Assembly (NCBI RefSeq): GCF_051020975.1
Contig: NW_027478160.1
Coordinates: 2,626,001 to 2,690,000 of the forward strand
Origin: Osmia lignaria lignaria
Lineage: Eukaryota; Arthropoda; Insecta; Hymenoptera; Megachilidae
Direction: 5' to 3'
DNA: 64,000 bases
Position numbers and translations under genes: made by a program. The notes under the pieces are model-generated. The model saw nothing but the letters and a program-made list of their open reading frames with translations. It did no database searches and was not told the origin of the DNA. Below, piece after piece: positions 34,270-47,033 of this stretch (position 1 is its first letter; every line of letters starts with the position of its first letter).

Positions 34270-36523
34270 TGATCAGATGCGTAGTTCTCGAGATATATCA
34301 AGATATTGAAAAGTTCCGAAGCCGCACCAACATAATAGAGATACAGAAACACCGTGGCCCCTTTCTTTGAAATAACTCTGCACTACTGCGAGCTACAAAT
34401 GCCACTTCCAGCTTAGCTGTGCAGAAGAAGAACAACAAGAAGAAGAAATATCTCGAAATATGTCCGTCAGGCCCCTTCCCTTGTGATAAATCTGCAAATA
34501 TCTCGGAAACGAAGCGAGCTATGGCAAAATGTTAAGACACCTTTTTTGTAGAGAATTAAGTTTCCTACTTTCTATGTTCTATGATATTTTTTGATCAGAT
34601 GCGTAGTTCTCGAGATATATCCAGATATTTAAAAGTTCCGAATCGGCACCAACATAATAGAGATACAGAAACACCGTGGCCCCTTTCTTTGAGGTAACTC
34701 TGCACTATTGCGAGCTGCAAATGCCACTTCCAGCTTAGCTGTGCAGAAGAAGAACAACAAGAAGAAGAAATATCTCGAAATATGTCCCTCAGGCCCCTTC
34801 CCTTGAGATAAATCTGCAAATATCTCGGAAACCAAGCGAGCTATGGCAAAATGTTAAGAGACCTTATTTGTAGAGAATTAAGTTTCCTACTTTTTATGTT
34901 CTACGATATTTTTTGATCAGATGCGTAGTTCTCGAGATATATCGAGATATTTAAAAGTTCCGAAGCCGCACCAACATAATAGAGATACAGAAACACCGTG
35001 GCCCCTTTCTTTGAGATAACTCTGCACTATGGCGACCTGCAAATGCCACTTCCAGCTTAGCTGTGCAGAAGAAGAACAACAAGAAGAAGAAATATCTCGG
35101 AATATGTCCGTCAGGCCCCTTCCCTTGAGATAAATCTGCAAATATCTCGGAAACGAAGCGAGCTATGGCAAAATGTTAAGAGACCTTTTTTGTAGAGAAT
35201 TATGTTTCCTCCAATTTATGTTCTATCATATTTTTTGATCAGAAGCGTAGTTTTCGAGATATATCGAGATATTTAAAAGTTCCGAAGCCGCACCAACATA
35301 ATAGAGATACAGAAACATCGTGGCCCCTTTCTTTGGGATAACTCTGCACTATTGCGAGCTGGAAATGCCACTTCCAGCTTAGCTGTGCAGAAGAAGAACA
35401 ACAAGAAGAAGAAATATCTCGAAATATGTCCGTCAGGACCCTTCCCTTGAGATAAATCTGCAAATATCTTGGAAACGAAGCGAGCTATTGCAAAACGTTA
35501 AGAGACCTTTTTTGTAGAGAATTAAGTTTCCTACTTTTTATGTTCTATGATATTTTTTGATCAGATGCGTAGTTCTCGAGATATATCAAGATATTTAAAA
35601 GTTCCGAAGCCGCACCAACATAATAGAGATACAGAAACACCGTGGCCCCTTTCTTTGAGATAACTCTGCACTATTGCGAGCTGGAAATGCCACTTCCAGT
35701 TTAGCTGTGCAGAAGAAGAACAACAAGAAGAAGAAATATCCCGAAATATGTCCGTCAGGACCCTTCCCTTGAGATAAATCTGCAAATATCTCGGAAACGA
35801 AGCGAGCTATTGCAAAACGTTGAGAGACCTTTTTTGTAGAGAATTAAGTTTCCTACTTTTTATGTTCTATGATATTTTTTGATCAGATGCGTAGTTCTCG
35901 AGATATATCAAGATATTTAAAAGTTCCGAAGCCGCACCAACATAATAGAGATACAGAAACACCGTGGCCCCTTTCTTTGAGATAACTCTGCACTATTGCG
36001 AGCTGCAAATGCCACTTCCAGCTTAGCTGTGCAGAAGAAGAACAACAAGAAGAAGAAATATCTGGAAATATGTCCGTCAGGCCCCTTCCCTTGAGATAAA
36101 TCTGCAAATATCTCGGAAACGAAGCGAGCTACGGCAAAATGTTAAGAGACCTTTTTTGTAGAAAATTAGGATTCCTACTTTTCATGTTCTATGATATTTT
36201 TTGAACAGATGCGTAGTTCTCGAGATATATCAAGATATTTAAAAGTTCCGAAGCCGCACCAACATAATAGAGATACAGAAACACCGTGGCCCCTTTCTTT
36301 GAGATAACTCTGCACTATTGCGCGCTGCAAATGGCACTTCCAGCTTAGCTGTGCAGAAGAAGAACAACAAGAAGAAGAAATATCTCGAAATATGTCCCTC
36401 AGGCCCCTTCCCTTGAGATAAATCTGCAAATATCTCGGAAACCAAGCGAGCAATGGCAAAATGTTAAGAGACCTTATTTGTAGAGAATTAAGTTTCCTAC
36501 TTTTTATGTTCTACGATATTTTT
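34270..36523. repeat. 7-monomer higher-order unit (2254 bp)
   Basis: The order is C-like with GATATTGAAAAG and GCTACAAATG (34270), D-like with CGAATCGGCACC (34592), P-like with CTATGGCGACC (34914), E-like (35236), a second E-like copy with ATCCCGAAATATG (35558), an ATCTGG type (35880), and a B-like copy with GAACAG and AAATGGCAC (36202). The first four private markers recur 2254 bp later. C-D-P-E order is shared with the 6-mer block. Confidence 0.9.
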
Positions 36524-39099
36524 TGATCAGATGCGTAGTTCTCGAGATATATCAAGATATTGAAAAGTTCCGAAGCCGCACCAACATAATAGAGATACAG
36601 AAACACCGTGGCCCCTTTCTTTGAAATAACTCTGCACTACTGCGAGCTACAAATGCCACTTCCAGCTTAGCTGTGCAGAAGAAGAACAACAAGAAGAAGA
36701 AATATCTCGAAATATGTCCGTCAGGCCCCTTCCCTTGTGATAAATCTGCAAATATCTCGGAAACGAAGCGAGCTATGGCAAAATGTTAAGACACCTTTTT
36801 TGTAGAGAATTAAGTTTCCTACTTTCTATGTTCTATGATATTTTTTGATCAGATGCGTAGTTCTCGAGATATATCCAGATATTTAAAAGTTCCGAATCGG
36901 CACCAACATAATAGAGATACAGAAACACCGTGGCCCCTTTCTTTGAGGTAACTCTGCACTATTGCGAGCTGCAAATGCCACTTCCAGCTTAGCTGTGCAG
37001 AAGAAGAACAACAAGAAGAAGAAATATCTCGAAATATGTCCCTCAGGCCCCTTCCCTTGAGATAAATCTGCAAATATCTCGGAAACCAAGCGAGCTATGG
37101 CAAAATGTTAAGAGACCTTATTTGTAGAGAATTAAGTTTCCTACTTTTTATGTTCTACGATATTTTTTGATCAGATGCGTAGTTCTCGAGATATATCGAG
37201 ATATTTAAAAGTTCCGAAGCCGCACCAACATAATAGAGATACAGAAACACCGTGGCCCCTTTCTTTGAGGTAACTCTGCACTATGGCGACCTGCAAATGC
37301 CACTTCCAGCTTAGCTGTGCAGAAGAAGAACAACAAGAAGAAGAAATATCTCGGAATATGTCCGTCAGGCCCCTTCCCTTGAGATAAATCTGCAAATATC
37401 TCGGAAACGAAGCGAGCTATGGCAAAATGTTAAGAGACCTTTTTGGTAGAGAATTATGTTTCCTCCAATTTATGTTCTATCATATTTTTTGATCAGAAGC
37501 GTAGTTTTCGAGATATATCGAGATATTTAAAAGTTCCGAAGCCGCACCAACATAATAGAGATACAGAAACATCGTGGCCCCTTTCTTTGGGATAACTCTG
37601 CACTATTGCGAGCTGGAAATGCCACTTCCAGCTTAGCTGTGCAGAAGAAGAACAACAAGAAGAAGAAATATCTCGAAATATGTCCGTCAGGACCCTTCCC
37701 TTGAGATAAATCTGCAAATATCTTGGAAACGAAGCGAGCTATTGCAAAACGTTAAGAGACCTTTTTTGTAGAGAATTAAGTTTCCTACTTTTTATGTTCT
37801 ATGATATTTTTTGATCAGATGCGTAGTTCTCGAGATATATCAAGATATTTAAAAGTTCCGAAGCCGCACCAACATAATAGAGATACGGAAACACCGTGGC
37901 CCCTTTCTTTGAGATAACTCTGCACTATTGCGAGCTGCAAATGCCACTTCCAGCTTAGCTGTGCAGAAGAAGAACAACAAGAAGAAGAAATATCTGGAAA
38001 TATGTCCGTCAGGCCCCTTCCCTTGAGATAAATCTGCAAATATCTCGGAAACGAAGCGAGCTACGGCAAAATGTTAAGAGACCCTTTTTGTAGAAAATTA
38101 GGATTCCTACTTTTTATGTTCTATGATATTTTTTGAACAGATGCGTAGTTCTCGAGATATATCAAGATATTTAAAAGTTCCGAAGCCGCACCAACATAAT
38201 AGAGATACAGAAACACCGTGGCCCCTTTCTTTGAGATAACTCTGCACTATTGCGAGCTGGAAATGCCACTTCCAGTTTAGCTGTGCAGAAGAAGAACAAC
38301 AAGAAGAAGAAATATCCCGAAATATGTCCGTCAGGACCCTTCCCTTGAGATAAATCTGCAAATATCTCGGAAACGAAGCGAGCTATTGCAAAACGTTGAG
38401 AGACCTTTTTTGTAGAGAATTAAGTTTCCTACTTTTTATGTTCTATGATATTTTTTGATCAGATGCGTAGTTCTCGAGATATATCAAGATATTTAAAAGT
38501 TCCGAAGCCGCACCAACATAATAGAGATACAGAAACACCGTGGCCCCTTTCTTTGAGATAACTCTGCACTATTGCGAGCTGCAAATGCCACTTCCAGCTT
38601 AGCTGTGCAGAAGAAGAACAACAAGAAGAAGAAATATCTGGAAATATGTCCGTCAGGCCCCTTCCCTTGAGATAAATCTGCAAATATCTCGGAAACGAAG
38701 CGAGCTACGGCAAAATGTTAAGAGACCTTTTTTGTAGAAAATTAGGATTCCTACTTTTCATGTTCTATGATATTTTTTGAACAGATGCGTAGTTCTCGAG
38801 ATATATCAAGATATTTAAAAGTTCCGAAGCCGCACCAACATAATAGAGATACAGAAACACCGTGGCCCCTTTCTTTGAGATAACTCTGCACTATTGCGCG
38901 CTGCAAATGGCACTTCCAGCTTAGCTGTGCAGAAGAAGAACAACAAGAAGAAGAAATATCTCGAAATATGTCCCTCAGGCCCCTTCCCTTGAGATAAATC
39001 TGCAAATATCTCGGAAACCAAGCGAGCAATGGCAAAATGTTAAGAGACCTTATTTGTAGAGAATTAAGTTTCCTACTTTTTATGTTCTACGATATTTTT
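36524..39099. repeat. 8-monomer relative of the 7-mer unit
   Basis: 36524, 36846, 37168 and 37490 repeat 34270-35557 with the same private variants. Then comes an extra pair: 37812 is the ATCTGG type of 35880, and 38134 starts like 36202 (TTTTGAACAG) but continues like 35558 (ATCCCGAAATATG, CAAAACGTTGAG). After it 38456 and 38778 repeat 35880 and 36202. One extra monomer turns seven into eight, and the mosaic marks where the exchange occurred. Confidence 0.88.
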
Positions 39100-40065
39100 T
39101 GATCAGATGCGTAGTTCTCGAGATATATCAAGATATTTAAAAGTTCCGAAGCCGCACCAACATAATAGAGATACAGAAACACCGTGGCCCCTTTCTTTGA
39201 GATAACTCTGGACTATTGCGAGCTGCAAATGCCACTTCCAGCTTAGCTGTGCAGAAGAAGAACAACAAGAAGAAGAAATATCTCGAAATATGTCCGTCAG
39301 GCCCCTTCCCTTGAGATAAATCTGCAATTATCTCGGAAACGAAGCGAGCTATGGCAAAATCTTAAGAGACCTTTTTTGTAGAGAATTACGTTTCCTACAA
39401 TTTACGTTCTCTGATATTTTTTGATCAGAAGCGTGGTTTTCGAGATATATCGAGATATTTAAAAGTTCCGAAGCCGCACCAACATAATAGAGATACAGAA
39501 ACACCGTGGCCCCTTTCTTTGGGATAACTCTGCACTATTGCGAGCTGGAAATGCCACTTCCAGTTTAGCTGTGCAGAAGAAGAACAACAAGAAGAAGAAA
39601 TATGTCGAAATATGTCCGTCAGGACCCTTCCCTTGAGATAAATCTGCAAATATCTCGGAAACGAAGCGAGCTATTGCAAAACGAATAGAGACCTTTTTTG
39701 TAGAGAATTAAGTTTCCTACTTTTTATGTTGTATGATATTTTTTGATCAGATGCGTAGTTCTCGAGATATATCAAGATATTTAAAAGCTCCGAAGCTGCA
39801 CCAACATAATAGAGGTACAGAAACACCGTGGCCCCTTTCTTTGAGATAACTCTGCACTATTGCGAGCTGCAAATGCCACTTCCAGCTTAGCTGTGCAGAA
39901 GAAGAACAACAAGAAGAAGAAATATCTCGAAATATGTCCGTCAGGCCCCTTCCCTTGAGATAAATCTGCAAATATCTCGGAAACGAAGCGAGCTATGGCA
40001 AAATGTTAAGAGACCTTATGTGTAGAGAATTAAGTTTCCTACTTTTTATGTTCTATGGTATTTTT

Positions 40066-40386
40066 TGATCAGATGCGTAGTTCTCGAGATATATCAAGAT
40101 ATTTAAAAGTTCCGAAGCCGCACCAACATAATAGAGATACAGAAACACCGTGGCCCCTCTCTTTGAGATAACTCTGCACTATTGCGAGCTGGAAATGCCA
40201 CTTCCAGTTTAGCTGTGCAGAAGAAGAACAACAAGAAGAAGAAATATCTCGAAATATGTCCGTTAGGCCCCTTCCCTTGAGATAAATCTGCAAATATCTC
40301 GGAAACGAAGCGAGCTATGGCAAAACGTTAACAGACTTTTTTGTAGAGAATTAAGTTTCCTACTTTTTATGTTCTATGATATTTTT
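40066..40386. repeat. Monomer with 1-bp deletion (321 bp)
   Basis: AACAGACTTTTTTG at about 40330-40343 lacks one C of the usual GAGACCTTTTTTG. It is not found in other monomers and adjoins a T run. Confidence 0.88.
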
Positions 40387-42962
40387 TGATCAGACGCGTA
40401 GTTCTCGAGATATATCAAGATATTTAAAAGTTCCGAAGCCGCACCAACATAATAGAGATACAGAAACACCGTGGCCCCTTTCTTTGAGATAACTCTGCAC
40501 TATTGCGAGCTGTAAATGCCACTTCCAGCTTAGCTGTGCAGAAGAAGAACAACAAGAAGAAGAAATATCTCGAAATATGTCCGTCAGGCCCCTTCCCTTG
40601 AGATAAATCTGCAAATATCTCGGAAACGAAGGGAGCTATGGCAAAATGATAAGAGACCTTTTTTGTAGAGAATTAAGTTGCCTACCTTTTATGTTCTATG
40701 ATATTTTTTGATCAGATGCGTAGTTTTCGAGATATATCGAGATATTTAAAAGTTCCGAAGCCGCACCAACATAATAGAGATACAGAAACACCGTGGCCCC
40801 TTTCTTTGAGATAACTCTGCACTAGTGCGAGCCGCAAATGCCACTTCCAGCTTAGCTGTGCAGAAGAAGAACAACAAGAAGAAGAAATATCTCGAAATAT
40901 GTCCGTCAGGCCCCTTCCCTTGAGATAAATCTGCAAATATCTCGGAAACGAAGCGAGCTATGGCAAAATGTTAAGAGACCTTTTTTGTAGCGAATTAAGT
41001 TTCCTACTTTTTATGTTCTATGATATTTTTTGATCAGACGCGTAGTTCTCGAGATATATCAAGATATTTAAAAGTTCCGAAGCCGCACCAACATAATAGA
41101 GATACAGAAACACCGTGGCTCCTTTCTTTGAGATAACTCTGCACTATTGCGACCTGGAAATGCCACTTCCAGTTTAGCTGTGCAGAAGAAGAACAACACG
41201 AAGAAGAAATATCTCGAAATATGTCCGTTAGGCCCCTTCCCTTGAGATAAATCTGCAAATATCTCGGAAACGAAGCGAGCTATGGCAAAATCTTAAGAGA
41301 CCTTTTTTGTAGAGAATTAAGTTTCCTACTTTTTATGTTCTATGATATTTTTTGATCAGATGCGTAGTTCTCGAGATATATCAAGATATTTAAAAGTTCC
41401 GAAGCCGCACCAACATAATAGAGATACAGAAACACCGTGGCCCCTTTCTTTGAGATAACTCTGCACTATTGCGAGCTGCAAATGCCACTTCCAGCTTAGC
41501 TGTGCAGAGGAAGAACAACAAGAAGAAGAAATATCTCGAAATATGTCCGTCAGGCCAGTTCCTTTGAGCTGAATCTGCAAATATCTCGGAAACGAAGCGA
41601 GCTATGGCAAAATGTTAAGAGACGTTTTTTGTAGAGAATTATGTTTCTTACAATTTATGTTCTATGATATTTTTTGATCAGAAGCGTAGTTTTCGAGATA
41701 TATCGAGATATTTAAAAGTTCCGAAGCCGCACCAACATAATAGAGATACAGAAACACCGTGGCCCCTTTCTTTGAGATAACTCTGCACTAGTGCGAGCCG
41801 CAAATGCCACTTCCAGCTTAGCTGTGCAGAAGAAGAACAACAAGAAGAAGAAATATCTCGAAATATGTCCGTCAGGCCCCTTCCCTTGAGATAAATCTGC
41901 AAATATCTCGGAAACGAAGCGAGCTATTGCAAAATGTTAAGAGACCTTTTTTGTAGAGAATTGAGTTTCCTACTTTTTATGTTGTATGATATTTTTTGAT
42001 CAGATGCGCAGTTCTCGAGTTATATCAAGATATTTAAAAGTTAAGAAGCCGCACCAACATAATAGAGATACAGAAACACCGTGGCCCCTTTCTTTGAGAT
42101 AACTCCGCACTATTGCGAGCTGCAAATGCCACTTCCAGCTTAGCTGTGCAGAAGAAGAACAACAAGAAGAAGAAATATCACGAAATATGTCCGTTAGGCC
42201 CCTTCCCTTGAGATAAATCTGCAAATATCTCGGAAACGAAGCGAGCTATGGCAAAATGTTAAGAGACCTTTTTTGTAGCGAATTAAGTTTCCTACTTTTT
42301 ATGTTCTATGATATTTTTTGATCAGATGCGTAGTTCTCGAGATATATCAAGATATTTAAAAGTTCCGAAGCCGCACCAACATAATAGAGATACAGAAACA
42401 CCGTGGCCCCTTTCTTTCAGATAGCTATGCACTATTGCGAGCTGCAAATGCCACTTCCAGCTTAGCTGTGCAGAAGAAGAACAACAAGAAGAAGAAATAT
42501 CTGGAAATATGTCCGTCAGGCCCCTTACCTTGAGATAAATCTGCAAATATCTCGGAAACGATGCCAGCTATGGGAAAATGTTAAGAGACCTTTTTTGTAG
42601 AGAATTAAGTTCCCTACTTTTTATCTTCTATGATATTTTTTGATCAGAAGCGTAGTTTTCGAGATATATCGAGATATTTAAAAGTTCCGAAGCCGCACCA
42701 ACATAATAGAGATACAGAAACACCGTGGCCCCTTTCTTTCAGATAACTATGCACTATTGCGAGCTGCAAATGCCACTTCCTGCTTAGCTGTGCAGAAGAA
42801 GAACAACAAGAAGAAGAAATATCTCGAAATACGTCCGTCAGGCCCCTTCCCTTGAGATAAATCTGCAAATATCTCGGAAACGAAGCGAGCTATGGCAAAA
42901 TGTTAAGAGACCTTTTTTGTAGAGAATTAAGTTTCCTACTTTGTATGTTCTATGATATTTTT

Positions 42963-43285
42963 TGATCAGACGCGTAGTTCTCGAGATATATCAAGATATT
43001 TAAAAGTTCCGAAGCCGCACCAACATAATAGAGATACAGAAACACCGTGGCCCCTTTCTTTGAGATATCTCTGCACTATTGCGAGCTGCAAATGCCACTT
43101 CCAGCTTAGCTGCGCAGAAGAAGAACAACAAGAAGAAGAAATATCTCGAAATATGTCCGTCAGGCCCCTTCCCTTGAGATATATCTGCAAATATCTCGGA
43201 AACGAAGCGAGCTATGGCAAAATGTTGAGAGACCTTTTTCTGTAGAGAATTATGTTTCCTACTTTTTATGTTCTATGATATTTTT
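42963..43285. repeat. Monomer with 1-bp insertion (323 bp) and a long forward open frame
   Basis: GACCTTTTTCTGTAG at about 43231-43245 has one base more than GACCTTTTTTGTAG. Two usual forward-frame stops are also lost here (GATATCTCTGC and GATATATCTGC replace GATAAC and GATAAATC), leaving an ATG-started frame at 42952-43245. I regard that as chance. Confidence 0.88.
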
Positions 43286-43607
43286 TGATCAGACGCGTAG
43301 TTCTCGAGATATATCAAGATATTTAAAAGTTCCGAAGCCGCACGAACATAATAGAGATACTGAAACACCGTGGCCCCTTTCTTTGAGATAACTCTGCACT
43401 ATTGCGAGCTGCAAATGCCACTTCCAGCTTAGCTGTGCAGAAGAAGAACAACAAGAAGAAGAAATATCTCGAAATATGTCCGTCAGGCCCCTTCCCTTGA
43501 GATAAATCTGCAAATATCTCGGAAACGAAGCGGGCTATGGCAAAATCTTAAGAGACCTTTTTTGTAGAGAATTATGTTTCCTACAATTTATGTTCTATCA
43601 TATTTTT

Positions 43608-44895
43608 TGATCAGAAGCGTAGTTTTCGAGATATATCGAGATATTCAAAAGTTCCGAAGCCGCACCAACATAATAGAGATACAGAAACACCGTGGCCCCT
43701 TTCTTTGAGATAACTCTGCACTAGTGCGAGCCGCAAATGCCACTTCCAGCTTAGCTGTGCAGAAGAAGAACAACAAGAAGAAGAAATATCTCGAAATATG
43801 TCCGTCAGGCCCCTTCCCTTGAGATAAATCTGCAAATATCTCGGAAACGAAGCGAGCTATGGCAAAATGTTAAGAGACCTTTTTTGTAGCGAATTAAGTT
43901 TCCTACTTTTTATGTTCTATGATATTTTTTGATCAGATGCGTAGTTCTCGAGATATATCAAGATATTTAAAAGTTCCGAAGCCGCACCAACATAATAGAG
44001 ATACAGAAACACCGTGGCCCCTTTCTTTCAGATAGCTATGCACTATTGCGAGCTGCAAATGCCACTTCCAGCTTAGCTGTGCAGAAGAAGAACAACAAGA
44101 AGAAGAAATATCTCGAAATATGTCCGTCAGGCCCCTTACCTTGAGATAAATCTGCAAATATCTCGGAAACGAAGCGAGCTATGGCAAAATGTTAAGAGAC
44201 CTTTTTTGTAGAGAATTACGTTTCCTACTTTTTATCTTCTATGATATATTCTGATCAGATGCGTAGTTCTCGAGATATATCAAGATATTTAAAAGTTCCG
44301 AAGCCGCACCAACATAATAGAGATACAGAAACACCGTGGCCCCTTTCTTTGAGATAACTCTGCACTATTGCGAGCTGCAAATGCCACTTTCAGCTTAGCT
44401 GTGCAGAAGAAGAACAACAAGAAGAAGAAATATCTCGAAATATGTCCGTCAGGCCCCTTCCCTTGAGATATATCTGCAAATATCTCGGAAACGAAGCGAG
44501 CTATGGCAAAATGTTAAGCGACCTTTTTTGTAGAGAATTAAGTTTCCTACTTTTTATGTTCTATGATATTTTTTGATCAGATGGGTAGTTCTCGAGATAT
44601 ATCAAGATATTTAAAAGTTCCGAAGCCGCACCAACATAATAGAGATACAGAAACACCGTGGCCCCTTTCTTTGAGATAACTCTGCACTATTGCGAGCTGC
44701 AAATGCCACTTTCAGCTTAGCTGTGCAGAAGAAGAACAACAAGAAGAAGAAATATCTCGAAATATGTCCGTCAGGCCCCTTCCCTTGGGATAAATCTGCA
44801 AATATCTCGGAAACGAAGCGGGCTATGGCAAAATGTTAAGAGACCTTTTTTGTAGAGAATTATGTTTCCTACAATTTATGTTCTATCATATTTTT
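43608..44895. repeat. 4-monomer higher-order unit, copy 1 (1288 bp)
   Basis: L type with GATATTCAAAAG (43608), CAGATAGCTATGC type (43930), CACTTTCAGC type preceded by ATATTCTGATCAG (44252), and AGATGGGTAG type (44574). All four recur in the same order at 44896. The CACTTTCAGC change introduces a stop in the reverse-strand frame. Confidence 0.92.
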
Positions 44896-46181
44896 TGATC
44901 AGAAGCGTAGTTTTCGAGATATATCGAGATATTCAAAAGTTCCGAAGCCGCACCAACATAATAGAGATACAGAAACACCGTGGCCCCTTTCTTTGAGATA
45001 ACTCTGCACTAGTGCGAGCCGCAAATGCCACTTCCAGCTTAGCTGTGCAGAAGAAGAACAACAAGAAGAAGAAATATCTCGAAATATGTCCGTCAGGCCC
45101 CTTCCCTTGAGATAAATCTGCAAATATCTCGGAAACGAAGCGAGCTATGGCAAAATGTTAAGAGACCTTTTTTGTAGCGAATTAAGTTTCCTACTTTTTA
45201 TGTTCTATGATATTTTTTGATCAGATGCGTAGTTCTCGAGATATATCAAGATATTTAAAAGTTCCGAAGCCGCACCAACATAATAGAGATACAGAAACAC
45301 CGTGGCCCCTTTCTTTCAGATAGCTATGCACTATTGCGAGCTGCAAATGCCACTTCCAGCTTAGCTGTGCAGAAGAAGAACAACAAGAAGAAGAAATATC
45401 TCGAAATATGTCCGTCAGGCCCCTTACCTTGAGATAAATCTGCAAATATCTCGGAAACGAAGCGAGCTATGGCAAAATGTTAAGAGACCTTTTTTGTAGA
45501 GAATTACGTTTCCTACTTTTTATCTTCTGATATATTCTGATCAGATGCGTAGTTCTCGAGATATATCAAGATATTTAAAAGTTCCGAAGCGGCACCAACA
45601 TAATAGAGATACAGAAACACCGTGGCCCCTTTCTTTGAGATAACTCTGCACTATTGCGAGCTGCAAATGCCACTTTCAGCTTAGCTGTGCAGAAGAAGAA
45701 CAACAAGAAGAAGAAATATCTCGAAATATGTCCGTCAGGCCCCTTCCCTTGAGATATATCTGCAAATATCTCGGAAACGAAGCGAGCTATGGCAAAATGT
45801 TAAGCGACCTTTTTTGTAGAGAATTAAGTTTCCTACTTTTTATGTTCTATGATATTTTTTGATCAGATGGGTAGTTCTCGAGATATATCAAGATATTTAA
45901 AAGTTCCGAAGCCGCACCAACATAATAGAGATACAGAAACACCGTGGCCCCTTTCTTTGAGATAACTCTGCACTATTGCGAGCTGCAAATGCCACTTTCA
46001 GCTTAGCTGTGCAGAAGAAGAACAACAAGAAGAAGAAATATCTCGAAATATGTCCGTCAGGCCCCTTCCCTTGGGATAAATCTGCAAATATCTCGGAAAC
46101 GAAGCGGGCTATGGCAAAATGTTAAGAGACCTTTTTTGTAGAGAATTATGTTTCCTACAATTTATGTTCTATCATATTTTT
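44896..46181. repeat. 4-monomer higher-order unit, copy 2 (1286 bp)
   Basis: This has the same four monomer types and private variants as copy 1. It is two bases shorter because of a deletion at about 45529, and the third monomer has a GCGGCACC change. The deletion is absent from the corresponding places in copies 1 and 3. Confidence 0.92.
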
Positions 46182-47033
46182 TGATCAGAAGCGTAGTTTT
46201 CGAGATATATCGAGATATTCAAAAGTTCCGAAGCCGCACCAACATAATAGAGATACAGAAACACCGTGGCCCCTTTCTTTGAGATAACTCTGCACTAGTG
46301 CGAGCCGCAAATGCCACTTCCAGCTTAGCTGTGCAGAAGAAGAACAACAAGAAGAAGAAATATCTCGAAATATGTCCGTCAGGCCCCTTCCCTTGAGATA
46401 AATCTGCAAATATCTCGGAAACGAAGCGAGCTATGGCAAAATGTTAAGAGACCTTTTTTGTAGCGAATTAAGTTTCCTACTTTTTATGTTCTATGATATT
46501 TTTTGATCAGATGCGTAGTTCTCGAGATATATCAAGATATTTAAAAGTTCCGAAGCCGCACCAACATAATAGAGATACAGAAACACCGTGGCCCCTTTCT
46601 TTCAGATAGCTATGCACTATTGCGAGCTGCAAATGCCACTTCCAGCTTAGCTGTGCAGAAGAAGAACAACAAGAAGAAGAAATATCTCGAAATATGTCCG
46701 TCAGGCCCCTTACCTTGAGATAAATCTGCAAATATCTCGGAAACGAAGCGAGCTATGGCAAAATGTTAAGAGACCTTTTTTGTAGAGAATTACGTTTCCT
46801 ACTTTTTATCTTCTATGATATATTCTGATCAGATGCGTAGTTCTCGAGATATATCAAGATATTTAAAAGTTCCGAAGCCGCACCAACATAATAGAGATAC
46901 AGAAACACCGTGGCCCCTTTCTTTGAGATAGCTCTGCAAATATCTCGGAAACGAAGCGAGCTATTGCAAAATGTTAAGAGACCTTTTTTGTAGAGAATTG
47001 AGTTTCCTACTTTTTATGTTCTATGATATTTTT
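46182..47033. repeat. 4-monomer higher-order unit, copy 3, truncated
   Basis: The first two monomers (46182, 46504) match copies 1 and 2. The third (46826) stops after TTTGAGATAGCTCTGCA and continues as the tail of a different monomer type (TTGCAAAATG, AATTGAGTTTCC) seen near 41926-41970. The unit therefore ends at a recombination junction. Confidence 0.92.
46826..47033. repeat. Truncated monomer (208 bp, 114-bp deletion)
   Basis: The spacing to the next TGATCA is 208 bp instead of 322. The missing 114 bp is exactly the offset between the two internal 27-bp repeats, and TCTGCA at 46933-46938 is common to both sides. The lost part contains the hairpin, palindrome and GAA tract. It is the only large length change in the window. 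Confidence 0.95.

Larger units (their letters stand above)
39100..43607. repeat. Mixed satellite zone without a clear higher-order unit
   Basis: Fourteen monomers with more scattered private changes than the flanking blocks. They include an F-related copy (39744), GACGCGTAG copies (40387, 41031, 42963, 43286), L types (40709, 41675), a Q type (41353) and CAGATAGCTATGC copies (42319 and partly 42641). Two single-base indels lie here. Neighbouring monomers differ clearly from one another, and no block of several monomers recurs at a fixed spacing that I can see. It may be an older part of the array. Confidence 0.75.
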
